Shown here piece after piece: positions 7,998-17,283 of a DNA stretch of 64,000 bases. The translations under genes and the position numbers were made by a program. Under the pieces are notes generated by a model. The model did no database searches and was not told the DNA's origin. It was given only the letters and a program-made list of their open reading frames with translations. This DNA comes from Pelagibius litoralis (GTDB lineage: Bacteria; Pseudomonadota; Alphaproteobacteria; Kiloniellales; Kiloniellaceae). The DNA is taken from positions 124,001 through 188,000 of the forward strand of contig NZ_JAAQPH010000002.1 in the NCBI RefSeq assembly GCF_011683915.1. The letters are read 5' to 3'. Every line of letters begins with the position of its first letter. Positions within the stretch are counted from its first letter, which is position 1.

Positions 7998-8954
7998 ATG
8001 GCTGAAGCGATAGACCACACGCTGCATTCTCAGGTTAGGCGCAAGCACGGCCCGGCGACGCGCCCGCGCTTTTCTTTTGAGTATTTCCCACCCGCTTCGC
8101 CGCTTGCCGAAGAGCGCTTCTGGCGGACCTTGCGGGCGCTTGGGAGCTTCGACCCGGATTTCGTCTCCGTAACCTATGGCGCCGGCGGCACGACGCAGGA
8201 TCGAACCATCCACGCGGTGGAACGCATTCTCAATGAGACCGATCTCAAGCCTGCCGCGCACCTGACCTGCGTTGGGGCCAGCAGGGCGCAGATCGATGCC
8301 CTTGCCGAGCACTATTGGGCTGCCGGTGTTCGCCGTATCGTCGCCTTGCGGGGGGATGCCCCGAAAGATCAGCCGAACTTCAAACCGCAGGCCGACGGCT
8401 ATGCCTTCGCGGCCGATCTGGTTGCCGGACTGCGCCGGGTGGCCGATTTCGAGATTTCGGTGGCCGCCTATCCCGAAGTGCATCCCGAGGCGAAGAGCGC
8501 CGAGGCTGACCTGGATAACCTGAAGCGAAAGCTCGATGCCGGGGCGACCCGCGCCATCACGCAGTTCTTCTTCGACCCCGACGACTTCCTGCGCTTCCTC
8601 GATCGTGCCCGCGCCGCCGGCATTACCGCACCTATTATCCCCGGGATACTGCCCATCGTGAACTTCAAACGTACCTGTGAAATTGCGGCAAGCTGCAAGG
8701 CTTCGATTCCGTCATGGCTTCCCGGTCTCTTCGAGGGCCTGGAGGACCAGGCCGATGTCCGCGACCCTGTCGCCGCGTCGGTCGCGGCGGACCTTTGCCG
8801 CTATCTGGCGGCGCGCGGGGTTGAGGAGTTTCACTTCTATACCCTGAACCGTGCCGATCTGACATCAGCGGTCTGCCGTTTGCTGCTCTGCGATGCCGCG
8901 ATGCAGGCAGAACCGGAACGCCGACAACTGCTTGTGGCAGGTGCCGCGCAATGA
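7998..8954 (+). CDS. metF: 5,10-methylenetetrahydrofolate reductase
   Basis: The 318-residue flavoprotein reduces methylenetetrahydrofolate to 5-methyltetrahydrofolate for methionine synthesis. Signature segments are FSFEYFPP, with Glu28 at the catalytic position known from E. coli, VSVTYGAGGTTQDRT, HLTCVGASR and ALRGDAP. ARAITQFFFDPDDFLRF-type sequence in the barrel is also present. It is slightly longer than E. coli MetF (296). It overlaps metH by four bases (ATGA at 8951), so product supply and use are translationally coupled. Confidence 0.97.
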   Translation: MAEAIDHTLHSQVRRKHGPATRPRFSFEYFPPASPLAEERFWRTLRALGSFDPDFVSVTYGAGGTTQDRTIHAVERILNETDLKPAAHLTCVGASRAQIDALAEHYWAAGVRRIVALRGDAPKDQPNFKPQADGYAFAADLVAGLRRVADFEISVAAYPEVHPEAKSAEADLDNLKRKLDAGATRAITQFFFDPDDFLRFLDRARAAGITAPIIPGILPIVNFKRTCEIAASCKASIPSWLPGLFEGLEDQADVRDPVAASVAADLCRYLAARGVEEFHFYTLNRADLTSAVCRLLLCDAAMQAEPERRQLLVAGAAQ

Positions 8955-11900
8955 GCAAGTTGCTTGACCGGCTTTCAGAACAGGTATTGCTCTGCGACGG
9001 CGCCATGGGCAGCCGCGTGCAGGCAATGGATCTGTCCATTGAGCACGACTACTGGGGCCAGGAAAACTGCACCGAGGTGCTCAATCTGTCCCGCCCGGAC
9101 ATGGTGCGGGAGATCCACCGCGGCTATTTCGAGGCCGGCGCGGACATGGTGGAGACCAATACCTTCGGGGGATCGCCCATCACGCTGGGCGAGTTCGGCC
9201 TGACCGATCGCGCCGAGGAGATCAATCGCCGTGCCGCGGAGATCGCCCGGGAAGCAGCTGAACTCTTTTCCGGGGACGGTCGTGAGCGTTTCGTTGTCGG
9301 CTCCGTCGGGCCCGGTACCAGGCTGCCCACGCTGGGCCATATCGACTACGACTCCCTCGAAGATGCTTTTAAGACCCAATGCGACGGGCTGATCGCCGGT
9401 GGCGCCGATGCCATCCTGATTGAGACTTGCCAGGACACCCTGCAGGTAAAGGCGGCGGTAAACGGCGCCAAGCTGGCGCGGGCGGCGGTCGGCAGCGATC
9501 TGCCGATCATGGTGCAGGTCACCGTGGAAACCACCGGTACCCTGCTGGTCGGCGCCGACGTGGCGGCGGCGGCAACCGTGCTCTCCGCGCTCGATGTTCC
9601 GGTCATTGGCCTTAACTGCGCGACCGGCCCGCAGGAAATGGCACCCCATCTGGAGTGGCTGGCGGAGAACTGGCCGGGTTTCATCTCGGTGCAGCCCAAC
9701 GCCGGCCTGCCGGAACTGGTCGATGGGCAGACCCGCTATCCCCTTCAACCGCAAGACCTGGCCGCGTGGCTGGACCGCTTCCTCGATGAAGATGGTCTCA
9801 ACATCATCGGCGGTTGCTGCGGCACGACGACAGAGCACATTGCGGCGCTTGATGCCATGCTCAGCAGACGGGCCGGCGACAGCGCCAAGCTTGGTGTCCG
9901 CCCGGCACCCAAGCAGCGCCAGAGTTTCTGGGTGCCCTCCGTTGCTTCGCTCTACAGCCAGATGCCGATGCGTCAGGAGAACGCCTATCTTTCCATCGGC
10001 GAGCGCTGCAATGCCAACGGCAGCAAGCGGTTCCGCGAACTGCAGGAGACCGGCGACTGGGACGGTTGTGTCGCCATGGGCGTCGAGCAGGCCCAGGAAG
10101 GCTCCCACGCCATCGACGTCTGCACCGCCTTTGTCGGCCGCGATGAGGTGGCGGAGATGACCGAGGTCGTGAGCCGCATGCGCGGCTCGGTTTCGGCGCC
10201 CCTGGTCTTTGATTCCACCGAGTTGCCGGTCCTTGAGACGGCGATGAAGCTTTACGGCGGCAAGCCGATCCTCAATTCCATCAACTTTGAGGACGGCGAG
10301 GAGCCGGCGGAACAGCGTGTGAAAATGGCCCGCCGCTTCGGCGCCGCGGTCATCGCGCTGACCATCGAGGAAAGCGGCATGGCCAAACAGGCCGATCACA
10401 AGCTTGCCGTTGCCAAGCGCCTGCACGACTTCGCCTGTGTCCAGCATGGCCTGCCGGCCAGCGACCTGATCATCGATCCGCTGACCTTCACGATCTGCAC
10501 CGGTAACGAGGATGATCGAAAGCTCGGTCTCTGGACCCTGGAGGCCATAGAGGGTATCGCGCGTGAGCTGCCGGACTGTCAGATTCTGCTTGGGCTCTCG
10601 AATATCTCCTTCGGGTTGAATGCGGCGGCGCGCCATGTGTTGAACTCTGTATACCTCGATCATGCCATCAAGCGCGGCCTGACCTCGGCAATCGTGCACG
10701 TCAGCAAGATCGTGCCGCTGCATAAGATCCCCGAGGAAGAGGTGCGGGTGGCGGAGGACCTGATCTTTGATCGCCGTCGGGACGGCTACGATCCGCTGCA
10801 TGTGTTCATGAGCCTCTTTGAGGGCCGCACCGCCGCGGCCAGTGTGAAGAAGGCGCGGGCCGAGGACGTCGAAACCCGCCTCAGCGACCGCATCGTCGAC
10901 GGCGACCGTCAGGGCCTGGAAGATGACCTGAACGAAGCGATGGCCAAGCACCCGCCGCTCGACATCATCAACACCCATCTGTTGGCCGGTATGAAGGTGG
11001 TCGGCGAACTCTTCGGCGCCGGCAAGATGCAGCTGCCCTTCGTGCTGCAGTCAGCGGAAACGATGAAAGCGGCGGTGCGCTTTCTCGAACCCCACATGGA
11101 GAAGATCGAGGGCCAGGAGAAGGGCATCATCGTCCTGGCCACGGTGAAGGGCGATGTCCACGATATCGGCAAGAACCTGGTCGACATCATTCTCACCAAC
11201 AACGGCTATAAGGTCGTCAATCTCGGGATCAAGCAGCCGATCGACAATATCCTGGCGGCGGTGATCGAACATGGCGCCGATGCGGTCGGCATGTCCGGCC
11301 TGCTGGTGAAGTCGACGGTGGTGATGCGCGAGAACCTGGAGCGCATGACCCGCGACAACGTCGCCGTGCCGGTGATGCTGGGCGGTGCCGCGCTGACCCG
11401 CAACTACGTCGAGCAGGATTGCGCGGCGGCCTATGCCAGCGGCCAGGTCGCCTATGCCCGCGATGCCTTCGACGGCCTGTCGCTGATGGATAAGGTGGTG
11501 AACGGTAACTTCGCCGCCCATGTCGATGAGCGCCGGAGCAAGGGGCAGGCGCGCCCGGGTAACAGCAAGCGGGTGTTGGGAGAAGCGACCCGGGCCGATC
11601 AACGCCCGGTCGATTTCGAGGAAACCCGTCTGCGCCGTGAGGAACTGGCCGAAGGGGTCGAGGTTCCGGAGCCGCCGTTTTGGGGCGCGCGGGTCCTGGC
11701 CCGGGTGCCGCTGGATGCACTGGTGCCGTTCCTGAACGATCGCATGCTGTATCAGTTCCAGTGGGGCTATCGGAAAAACGGCCGCTCGCTGGAGGACTAC
11801 ATGATCTGGGCGCGCAAGGAACTGCGCCCGACCCTGAAGCGCATGCTGGATGTTTCCAAGCAGCAGGACATTCTGGTGCCGCAGGCGGTTTACGGCTACT

Positions 11901-12457
11901 GGCCGGCCAATGCCGAAGGCAACGACGTGATCCTCTTCGACCCGGAAGACCAGGACCGGGAGGTGGCGCGCTTTACCCTGCCGCGCCAGGCCCGTGCCGG
12001 CGGGCTCTGTATTGCCGATTTCCTGCGCGATGTCGCCAGCGGTGAACGCGATGTCATGGGCCTGCAGGTTGTCACGGTCGGTCAGAACGCCTCGGACGTG
12101 GCACGGGACTGGTTCCGCGACGACCGCTATCAGGATTATCTCTATCTGCACGGGCTCGGTGTGGAAATGGCTGAAGCTCTGGCTGAATACCTGCACAAGC
12201 GTATCCGCGCTGAACTCGGCTTCGGGCACGAGGATGCGCGGGATCTGGAGGCCATGCTGAGCCAGGGTTACCGGGGGTCGCGCTACTCCTTCGGTTATCC
12301 GGCCTGTCCGAACCTGGCGGATCAGGAACAGCTGCTGGGCCTTCTGAAGGCCGAGGAGATCGGCATCGTCATGTCCGACGAGCACCAACTGCACCCGGAA
12401 CAATCGACCTCGGCGATCGTTCTGCATCATCCGCAGGCGAAATACTTTTCGGTCTAA
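8951..12457 (+). CDS. metH: Cobalamin-dependent methionine synthase
   Basis: The 1168-residue modular enzyme transfers methyl from methyltetrahydrofolate through cobalamin to homocysteine. The order is homocysteine domain (about 1-310; zinc ligands Cys223, Cys289, Cys290 in GLNCATG and GGCCGT), pterin-binding domain (about 340-610, SIGERCNANGSKRF), cobalamin cap and binding domains (about 640-860; DVHDIGKN with axial His737), and SAM-dependent reactivation domain (to the end; RGSRYSFGYPACP). All modules and ligands are present, so it looks functional and needs flavodoxin-type reactivation. It is co-transcribed with metF. No cobalamin or SAM riboswitch was recognised upstream; control probably comes from the ArsR-type protein. 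Confidence 0.98.
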   Translation: MSKLLDRLSEQVLLCDGAMGSRVQAMDLSIEHDYWGQENCTEVLNLSRPDMVREIHRGYFEAGADMVETNTFGGSPITLGEFGLTDRAEEINRRAAEIAREAAELFSGDGRERFVVGSVGPGTRLPTLGHIDYDSLEDAFKTQCDGLIAGGADAILIETCQDTLQVKAAVNGAKLARAAVGSDLPIMVQVTVETTGTLLVGADVAAAATVLSALDVPVIGLNCATGPQEMAPHLEWLAENWPGFISVQPNAGLPELVDGQTRYPLQPQDLAAWLDRFLDEDGLNIIGGCCGTTTEHIAALDAMLSRRAGDSAKLGVRPAPKQRQSFWVPSVASLYSQMPMRQENAYLSIGERCNANGSKRFRELQETGDWDGCVAMGVEQAQEGSHAIDVCTAFVGRDEVAEMTEVVSRMRGSVSAPLVFDSTELPVLETAMKLYGGKPILNSINFEDGEEPAEQRVKMARRFGAAVIALTIEESGMAKQADHKLAVAKRLHDFACVQHGLPASDLIIDPLTFTICTGNEDDRKLGLWTLEAIEGIARELPDCQILLGLSNISFGLNAAARHVLNSVYLDHAIKRGLTSAIVHVSKIVPLHKIPEEEVRVAEDLIFDRRRDGYDPLHVFMSLFEGRTAAASVKKARAEDVETRLSDRIVDGDRQGLEDDLNEAMAKHPPLDIINTHLLAGMKVVGELFGAGKMQLPFVLQSAETMKAAVRFLEPHMEKIEGQEKGIIVLATVKGDVHDIGKNLVDIILTNNGYKVVNLGIKQPIDNILAAVIEHGADAVGMSGLLVKSTVVMRENLERMTRDNVAVPVMLGGAALTRNYVEQDCAAAYASGQVAYARDAFDGLSLMDKVVNGNFAAHVDERRSKGQARPGNSKRVLGEATRADQRPVDFEETRLRREELAEGVEVPEPPFWGARVLARVPLDALVPFLNDRMLYQFQWGYRKNGRSLEDYMIWARKELRPTLKRMLDVSKQQDILVPQAVYGYWPANAEGNDVILFDPEDQDREVARFTLPRQARAGGLCIADFLRDVASGERDVMGLQVVTVGQNASDVARDWFRDDRYQDYLYLHGLGVEMAEALAEYLHKRIRAELGFGHEDARDLEAMLSQGYRGSRYSFGYPACPNLADQEQLLGLLKAEEIGIVMSDEHQLHPEQSTSAIVLHHPQAKYFSV

Positions 12458-12493
12458 CAGAGGCCGTACCGGCCCGGGAAAGGGAGGAAACAA

Positions 12494-12862
12494 ATGATGG
12501 CTGCATCAAAGAAGGTACTGGACCTCGAAGATTACCGTCAGGAGGGCGATACGGCGGTTGCCGAGGCGGCGAAGGCGGCCGACTGGTGGCAGCAGGAATG
12601 GTTGAAATTCCCCACCGTCAGCCTGGACGACAGCGAAACCTGGCGCTACTGGGATGTGCCGGCGGACAGCGGCGTCTATCAGGACGACTGGCCGCTCGGC
12701 GAGCGTCTGGCCCGGGAAACCATCGCCCAGATGCGCAGTTTCCCCGAAGGCAGCACGGTACTGCGCAAGATCCTGCGCGATATGGACCCGGAGACCACGG
12801 TTGCCCAGGGCTTCCTGACCGGGCTGGAAGACTGTCTTTGTTACCCGGAGCGCAATCTCTAG
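12494..12862 (+). CDS. Small acidic protein of unknown function downstream of metH
   Basis: This 122-residue soluble protein has no recognised domain. It is acidic and unusually rich in tryptophan for its size (DWWQQEW, ETWRYWDVP, QDDWPLG). AGGGAGGAAACAA gives a good ribosome site before ATG 12494 (ATG 12497 is next). It lies 36 bases after metH and is probably in the same transcript, so a link to the methionine cycle or to MetH function is possible but unproven. It ends 11 bases before the convergent MFS gene. Confidence 0.7.
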   Translation: MMAASKKVLDLEDYRQEGDTAVAEAAKAADWWQQEWLKFPTVSLDDSETWRYWDVPADSGVYQDDWPLGERLARETIAQMRSFPEGSTVLRKILRDMDPETTVAQGFLTGLEDCLCYPERNL

Positions 12863-12873
12863 TCGGGCCGTCT

Positions 12874-14022
12874 TTAACGGTGCCGCAAGCGTCCGCAGAA
12901 AATGACGAGCAGCAGCAGGAAGACGGCTGTCACCGCCAGCGACAGGCGCAGGCTCGAAAGGTCGGCCAGGAACCCGACCCAGGCAGGCCCCAGCAACGAC
13001 CCGCTATAGCCAACCGTGGCCACCGCGGCGATGCCGCTGCCAGGGCCGATCCCTTCCTGACTGCCGGCCAGCGAAAAGAGGACCGGCACGATGTTGGCGA
13101 CCCCCAGGCCGATCAAGGCATAACCCAGGAAGGTGAGGGTAGTGCTTTCCCCGCTGAGCGCCAGGGCATAGCCGCAGCAGGCCAGAATGGCGCTGCCTCT
13201 CAGGATGACGACGCGACTGCTGCGGGCCACCATGCGATCCCCCAGCAGGCGTCCGGCCGCCATCGCCGCCGAAAAGACTCCAAAGCCCATCGCCGCCGTC
13301 GCAGCATCCCTGCCCAGAGCGTCGCGCAGGTAGACCGCCGACCAGTCGAACATCGCGCCTTCGCAGACGAAGGCTACAAAGGTGAAAGCGGCGATAAGCC
13401 AGAGGGGCCTGGGCGGCAATGCCAGGATTCGCCGCCTTATTGCTGCTGCCGGCTGTGCATCCGCGAACAAACCCTGCAGGGCAAAGATCGCGGGAGGGAT
13501 CACAACACAGCAGATCCCGATCAAGTAGTGCGACAACTCGCCGCCGAGCCCGTAGGTCAGGGCCGCCGCAGCGGCGCCAGCCATCCCCCCGATGCTGAAG
13601 AAGGCGTGCAGCGACGACATGATCGGCCGGCCGCGTTGACGCTCTACCGTGATGCCCTGCGCGTTCATGGATACATCCATCAGCCCGTTTGCAAAGCCGA
13701 TAACCACGACGATGGCGAGCAACTGGGGCAGCGATCCGGCCAGCAGCACCAGCGGCAGGCTCATGCTGAAGCCCAGGGTGCTGAAGAGCAGGACAAGGCG
13801 ACTGCCGAAACTGTCGATCCTGGGACCGCCGAACAGCATCGCGACGATGGAACCGAAGGCAAAGAATAGCAGCGCCAGACCGAGTGTTCCCTCATCCAGG
13901 GCCAGGCGCTCCTTGATCTGGGGAATGCTGGAGGCCCAGCAGCCGATCAGAATGCCATTGATAAAGAAGATCGCGGTGATCGACCCTCTGGCTCTACCGG
14001 TCGCGGGGGTGGCGTGAAAGAT
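12874..14022 (-). CDS. Major facilitator superfamily transporter (YbjJ-like) with a probable ATC start
   Basis: This is a 12-helix-type MFS permease of about 382 residues. From ATG 13839 it would have 321 residues, but the preceding 61 codons clearly encode the first helix and loop (AIFFINGILIGCWASSIP, then ALDEGTLGLALLFFAFGSIV). The open frame runs back to a TAA at 14040-14038 with no ATG, GTG or TTG. AGGAG (14034-14030) lies seven bases before ATC 14022, which I take as a rare start codon. The alternative is a disrupted 5' end. The motif-A-like segment is GGPRIDSFGSR. The substrate is unknown. Confidence 0.75.
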   Translation of the reverse strand: MFHATPATGRARGSITAIFFINGILIGCWASSIPQIKERLALDEGTLGLALLFFAFGSIVAMLFGGPRIDSFGSRLVLLFSTLGFSMSLPLVLLAGSLPQLLAIVVVIGFANGLMDVSMNAQGITVERQRGRPIMSSLHAFFSIGGMAGAAAAALTYGLGGELSHYLIGICCVVIPPAIFALQGLFADAQPAAAIRRRILALPPRPLWLIAAFTFVAFVCEGAMFDWSAVYLRDALGRDAATAAMGFGVFSAAMAAGRLLGDRMVARSSRVVILRGSAILACCGYALALSGESTTLTFLGYALIGLGVANIVPVLFSLAGSQEGIGPGSGIAAVATVGYSGSLLGPAWVGFLADLSSLRLSLAVTAVFLLLLVIFCGRLRHR

Positions 14023-14081
14023 CCGGCGACTCCTGGGTTACCTGAGCGCCCGGATTGGAACGCAGGCCTGATTGTCGGCGT

Positions 14082-14609
14082 TCACCGTGCCTGCTTGCGG
14101 CCCGGATTGTGAAGGACCGCTTTTTCCATCTCCGCCGCCGGGATGAAGAGGCCGCCGCGGGTTTTCCAATGGCGGTGCCGGATCACCCGGTAGCCCTCGG
14201 CTTCGTAGAACGGCAGCCCCGTCAGGCTGGCCCCGATGGAAACGCGCCCATGCCCGGCCGCGGTAATGGCTGCCTCCGCGCGCCGCAGCAGCAGGCGGCC
14301 AAGGCCGTGGCGTGTCCAGTCCGGATCGACATAAAGGCCCCTGACCTCATTGTCCTTGCGCGAGCAGAAGGCGACGACCCCCGTTTTGCGGGCGACGGCG
14401 ACCTCGAAGGCTTCGCCGTCTTCATTCATGGCCTCAATGTAGCGGTCCGGTGTGTTGCCGCAGGCCCAGCTTTCCACCTGGGCGTCGCTGTAAACTCTGC
14501 GGCCCAGGATCAGAATGGCCCGCTGGTGGACGCGCAAAAGGCCGTCCGCGTCGCCGGGCCTGCCCGGGCGCAGCTTGTAGGGTGGAAAGAATCGCTCAAG
14601 AGGGCGCAT
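14082..14609 (-). CDS. GNAT-family N-acetyltransferase
   Basis: The 175-residue protein has a GCN5-related fold. Motif A for acetyl-CoA binding is GLYVDPDWTRHGLGRLLL, with the R/Q-x-x-G-x-G/A loop at residues 100-105. The C-terminal substrate part is GLPFYEAEGYRVIRHRHW, the usual beta-6/beta-7 region with a tyrosine at the position of the family's general acid. The acceptor substrate cannot be deduced. It shares its strand with the MFS gene, whose start lies about 60 bases downstream of its stop, so they may be co-transcribed. Confidence 0.88.
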   Translation of the reverse strand: MRPLERFFPPYKLRPGRPGDADGLLRVHQRAILILGRRVYSDAQVESWACGNTPDRYIEAMNEDGEAFEVAVARKTGVVAFCSRKDNEVRGLYVDPDWTRHGLGRLLLRRAEAAITAAGHGRVSIGASLTGLPFYEAEGYRVIRHRHWKTRGGLFIPAAEMEKAVLHNPGRKQAR

Positions 14610-14666
14610 GGTTAAAGGCTAGGAAAGTATGGTTTTTCTGGCAAGCGCGATCTGCCGGATACCGGT

Positions 14667-15371
14667 TTAGCCCTTGGTTTCCGCTTCGTAGCGGGCGCGG
14701 GTTTCTTCGTTGGGCGGGTAGAGGCCGGGCAGTTTCGCGCCGTTCTGCACCTCCCGCATGATCCAGCCTTCCAGTCGTTCCTGTTCCAGGCCCAGGCCGG
14801 CGACCTCTTCGATCAGGTCCTTTGGCACCACCACGGCGCCGTCCTTGTCGGCGACGATCAGGTCATCCGGGAAGACGGCGACGCCGCCGCAGCCGATCGG
14901 TTCCTGCCAGCCGACGAAGGTGAGGCCGGCAACCGACGCCGGTGCCGCCACGCCGTTGCACCAGATGGGCAGGCCGCTGGCCTCGACACCCTCCAGGTCG
15001 CGCAGTACCCCGTCGGTGATCAGGGCCTCGACACCGCGCTTGTGCATGCGCGCGCAGAGGATGTCGCCGAAGATCCCGGCATCATTGACGCCCATGGCAT
15101 CGACCACGGTGATAACGCCCTCGGGCATGTCTTCGATGGCGGCGCGGGTGGATCTGGGTGACGACCAGGAGGCTGGCGTCGCCAGGTCCTCGCGCGCCGG
15201 AACGAAGCGCAGGGTAAAGGCAAGGCCGACCCGGCGGGTGGTCTCACCGGCAAAGGGCTTGGCGCCGCGGAGCCAGACGTTGCGCAGCCCCTTTTTCAGC
15301 AGGACGGTGGTAATCGTCGCCGTCGTGATCTGCGCGTAGGCCTCGCGCAGGGCGGGATCCAAAGAAACCAA
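14667..15371 (-). CDS. RraA-like family protein (aldolase/decarboxylase type)
   Basis: The 234-residue protein belongs to the RraA/MenG-like fold. It has the active-site stretch ALITDGVLRDLEGV (Asp120, Arg124, Asp125) and VAVFPDDLIVADKDGAVVVP. In related enzymes these residues bind a divalent metal and pyruvate for HMG/CHA aldolase or oxaloacetate decarboxylase activity. True RNase E regulators are usually shorter (about 160 residues), so an enzymatic role is more likely. It lies between a GNAT gene and a gamma-glutamyltransferase on the same strand, which suggests a catabolic cluster of unknown substrate. Confidence 0.85.
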   Translation of the reverse strand: MVSLDPALREAYAQITTATITTVLLKKGLRNVWLRGAKPFAGETTRRVGLAFTLRFVPAREDLATPASWSSPRSTRAAIEDMPEGVITVVDAMGVNDAGIFGDILCARMHKRGVEALITDGVLRDLEGVEASGLPIWCNGVAAPASVAGLTFVGWQEPIGCGGVAVFPDDLIVADKDGAVVVPKDLIEEVAGLGLEQERLEGWIMREVQNGAKLPGLYPPNEETRARYEAETKG

Positions 15372-15420
15372 GATCTGCTCCCTAACTTTCCTGTTGCCTC
15401 GTCACTCAACAACCCGGCAC

Positions 15421-17022
15421 TCAATAACCCAGCGCGCAGCCGTCCTTGCGCGGGTCGGAGCCGCCGGCCAGGGTGCCGTTTTCCCAGTCGATATGGATCG
15501 CCTGGCTGCCGCCGATCGGCTTGGAGGGTTCACAGAAGCGGTGGCCCATGTCTTCGAGCTTCGACAGTACTTCGCGCGGCACGCCGCTTTCCGCTTCCAC
15601 TTCGCTCTCGCCTTCGCCGGGCAGGGCGAAGATCCGCGGCATGTCCATGGACTGCTGGATATCCAGTCCGTAGTCCAGCAGGTTGGTGAGGAAGCGGGCG
15701 TGGCCGGCGGCCTGGTAGTGGCCGCCCATCACGCCGAAAGGCATCACCGCGCGGTCGCCCTTGGCGACCATGCCCGGGATGATCGTGTGCATCGGGCGCT
15801 TGCCCGGGGCGATGCAGTTGGGGTGCTCCGGGTCGACCGAGAAGGCCCCGCCGCGGTTCTGCAGAACGACACCGCTCTTCGGCCCGGTAATGCCGCTGCC
15901 GAAGGAATTGAATGTCGAATTGATGAAACTGACCGCGTTGCGGTCCTTGTCCACCACGCTCAGGTAGACCGTGTCGGCATGGGCGGCGATCGGGGCCGGG
16001 GCGGGCGGCACCGCGCTGCGGTCCAGCTTGATCGTCGCGCGCAGCTCTGCGGCATAGTCGGCGGAGAGCAGTTTCTCGACCGGAACCTCCGCCTGCGCCG
16101 GGTCGGCCAGTTGGGCGTCGCGTGCGCCGTAGGCCAGGCGCATCGCTTCGATTTCGATGTGCAGGCGCTCGGCGCCCATCGCGTCCATCGAGGCCAGGTC
16201 GTAACCGGAGAGGATATTGAGCAACAGCAGCGCGATGACGCCCTGGCCGTTGGGCGGGCATTGGTAGATGTCGTAGCCCTTGTAGCCGGACTTGATCGGG
16301 TCGACGTACTCACCGGCGGCGGCGGCGAAGTCTTCCAGACTGTGCAGGCCGCCCAGTTCGCGCAGATGGGCGACCAGGTCTTCGGCGATCGCCCCTTTAT
16401 AGAAGGCGTCGCGGCCCTGCTCGGCGATCATCTCCAGACTGGCGGCCAGAAGGGGCTGGCTATGGACGCTGCCGAGCGCCGGTGGTTTGCCGTTCGGCAG
16501 GAAGATGCCGCTGGTGACCGGATCGTGGGTCAGTGCTTCGATCTCGCCTTCCCAATCCGCCGCAACCCGCTCGGTAATGGCGTAGCCGTCCCGCGCAAAG
16601 CGGATCGCGGGCTGCAGCATGTCGCCCAGGCTGCGGGTACCGTGATCGCGCAGCAACTGGGTCCAGGCATCAATGGAACCGGGAACCGTGACCGAATGAG
16701 GTGTAAAGCGTTCCAGCTTCTCGATGCCCCGGTCCGCATACCACTGCGCCGTCGCTGCGTTCGGCGCCCGGCCCGAGCCGTTGAAGGCGACGATGTCGGA
16801 TGAACCGCGCGGCGCACAGAGCACGAAACAATCGCCGCCGATGCCCGTCGATTCCGGTTCCACGACACCCTGAACGGCACAGGCTGCCACCGCTGCGTCC
16901 ATGGCATTGCCGCCGTCCTGAAGGGTGTTGATCGCGGTCAGCGTTGCCAGGCTGTGCGAGGTGGCTGCCATGCCGTTCATCGAGCGGGCGACCGAGCGGC
17001 CGGGAAGTTCCAGATTGCGCAT
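15421..17022 (-). CDS. ggt: Gamma-glutamyltransferase family Ntn-hydrolase
   Basis: The 533-residue protein starts at ATG 17022, with AAGGAG upstream; an in-frame ATG at 17088 adds 22 residues. The self-processing Thr351 lies in HADTVYLSVVDKDRN, where the precursor splits into large and small subunits. Further signatures are STFNSFGSG, the oxyanion/substrate segment MHTIIPGMV, and PFGVMGGHYQ near the C-terminus. No obvious signal peptide is visible, so this is probably a cytoplasmic member that may act on gamma-glutamyl or related amide substrates. It is upstream of the RraA-like and GNAT genes on the same strand. Confidence 0.92.
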   Translation of the reverse strand: MRNLELPGRSVARSMNGMAATSHSLATLTAINTLQDGGNAMDAAVAACAVQGVVEPESTGIGGDCFVLCAPRGSSDIVAFNGSGRAPNAATAQWYADRGIEKLERFTPHSVTVPGSIDAWTQLLRDHGTRSLGDMLQPAIRFARDGYAITERVAADWEGEIEALTHDPVTSGIFLPNGKPPALGSVHSQPLLAASLEMIAEQGRDAFYKGAIAEDLVAHLRELGGLHSLEDFAAAAGEYVDPIKSGYKGYDIYQCPPNGQGVIALLLLNILSGYDLASMDAMGAERLHIEIEAMRLAYGARDAQLADPAQAEVPVEKLLSADYAAELRATIKLDRSAVPPAPAPIAAHADTVYLSVVDKDRNAVSFINSTFNSFGSGITGPKSGVVLQNRGGAFSVDPEHPNCIAPGKRPMHTIIPGMVAKGDRAVMPFGVMGGHYQAAGHARFLTNLLDYGLDIQQSMDMPRIFALPGEGESEVEAESGVPREVLSKLEDMGHRFCEPSKPIGGSQAIHIDWENGTLAGGSDPRKDGCALGY

Positions 17023-17216
17023 GACCTTGCGGGGCTCCTTGAGACTTAGAAAAGCGCTGATAACTGTCTGCAATCCACGCCGCCACATCGGCAGGTGGAA
17101 TTGTCAGCAGACCAGTTTGATCGAGTGGTTGCCTCTGATTTAGCCCGCAAGGCACGGCTTGGGAAGTCTTGTCTGTATTCGGCGCCTCGGCGTGGCGATC
17201 GATCTGCAATCACCGC

Positions 17217-17247
17217 TTGACCTTCCAGTCACTGGAAGCACCACATC
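17217..17247 (+). promoter_or_regulatory. CueR/MerR-type copper-responsive promoter of the copper ATPase
   Basis: TTGACC (17217-17222) overlaps a perfect 17-base dyad CTTCCAGT-C-ACTGGAAG (17222-17238). A -10-like CACATC follows at a spacing of about 19. The arrangement closely matches the CueR-controlled copA promoter of enterobacteria (TTGACCTTCC...GGAAG with an over-long spacer). No cueR/hmrR gene is in the window, so the regulator must be encoded elsewhere. Confidence 0.75.
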
Positions 17248-17283
17248 AGAGGGGTCGATAACTCATTGAGATGGCCTCATCAA

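Noticed and set aside
8975-10978. 667-codon open frame antisense to metH
   Set aside because: It mirrors a clearly coding metH frame in high-GC DNA; its translation has no recognisable domain and is His/Arg/Gln-rich as expected for an antisense shadow.
12586-13869. 427-codon plus-strand frame through the small ORF and the MFS gene
   Set aside because: It is out of frame with both and consists of Gln/Arg/Asp-rich shadow sequence; the MFS gene on the minus strand has clear transmembrane helices.
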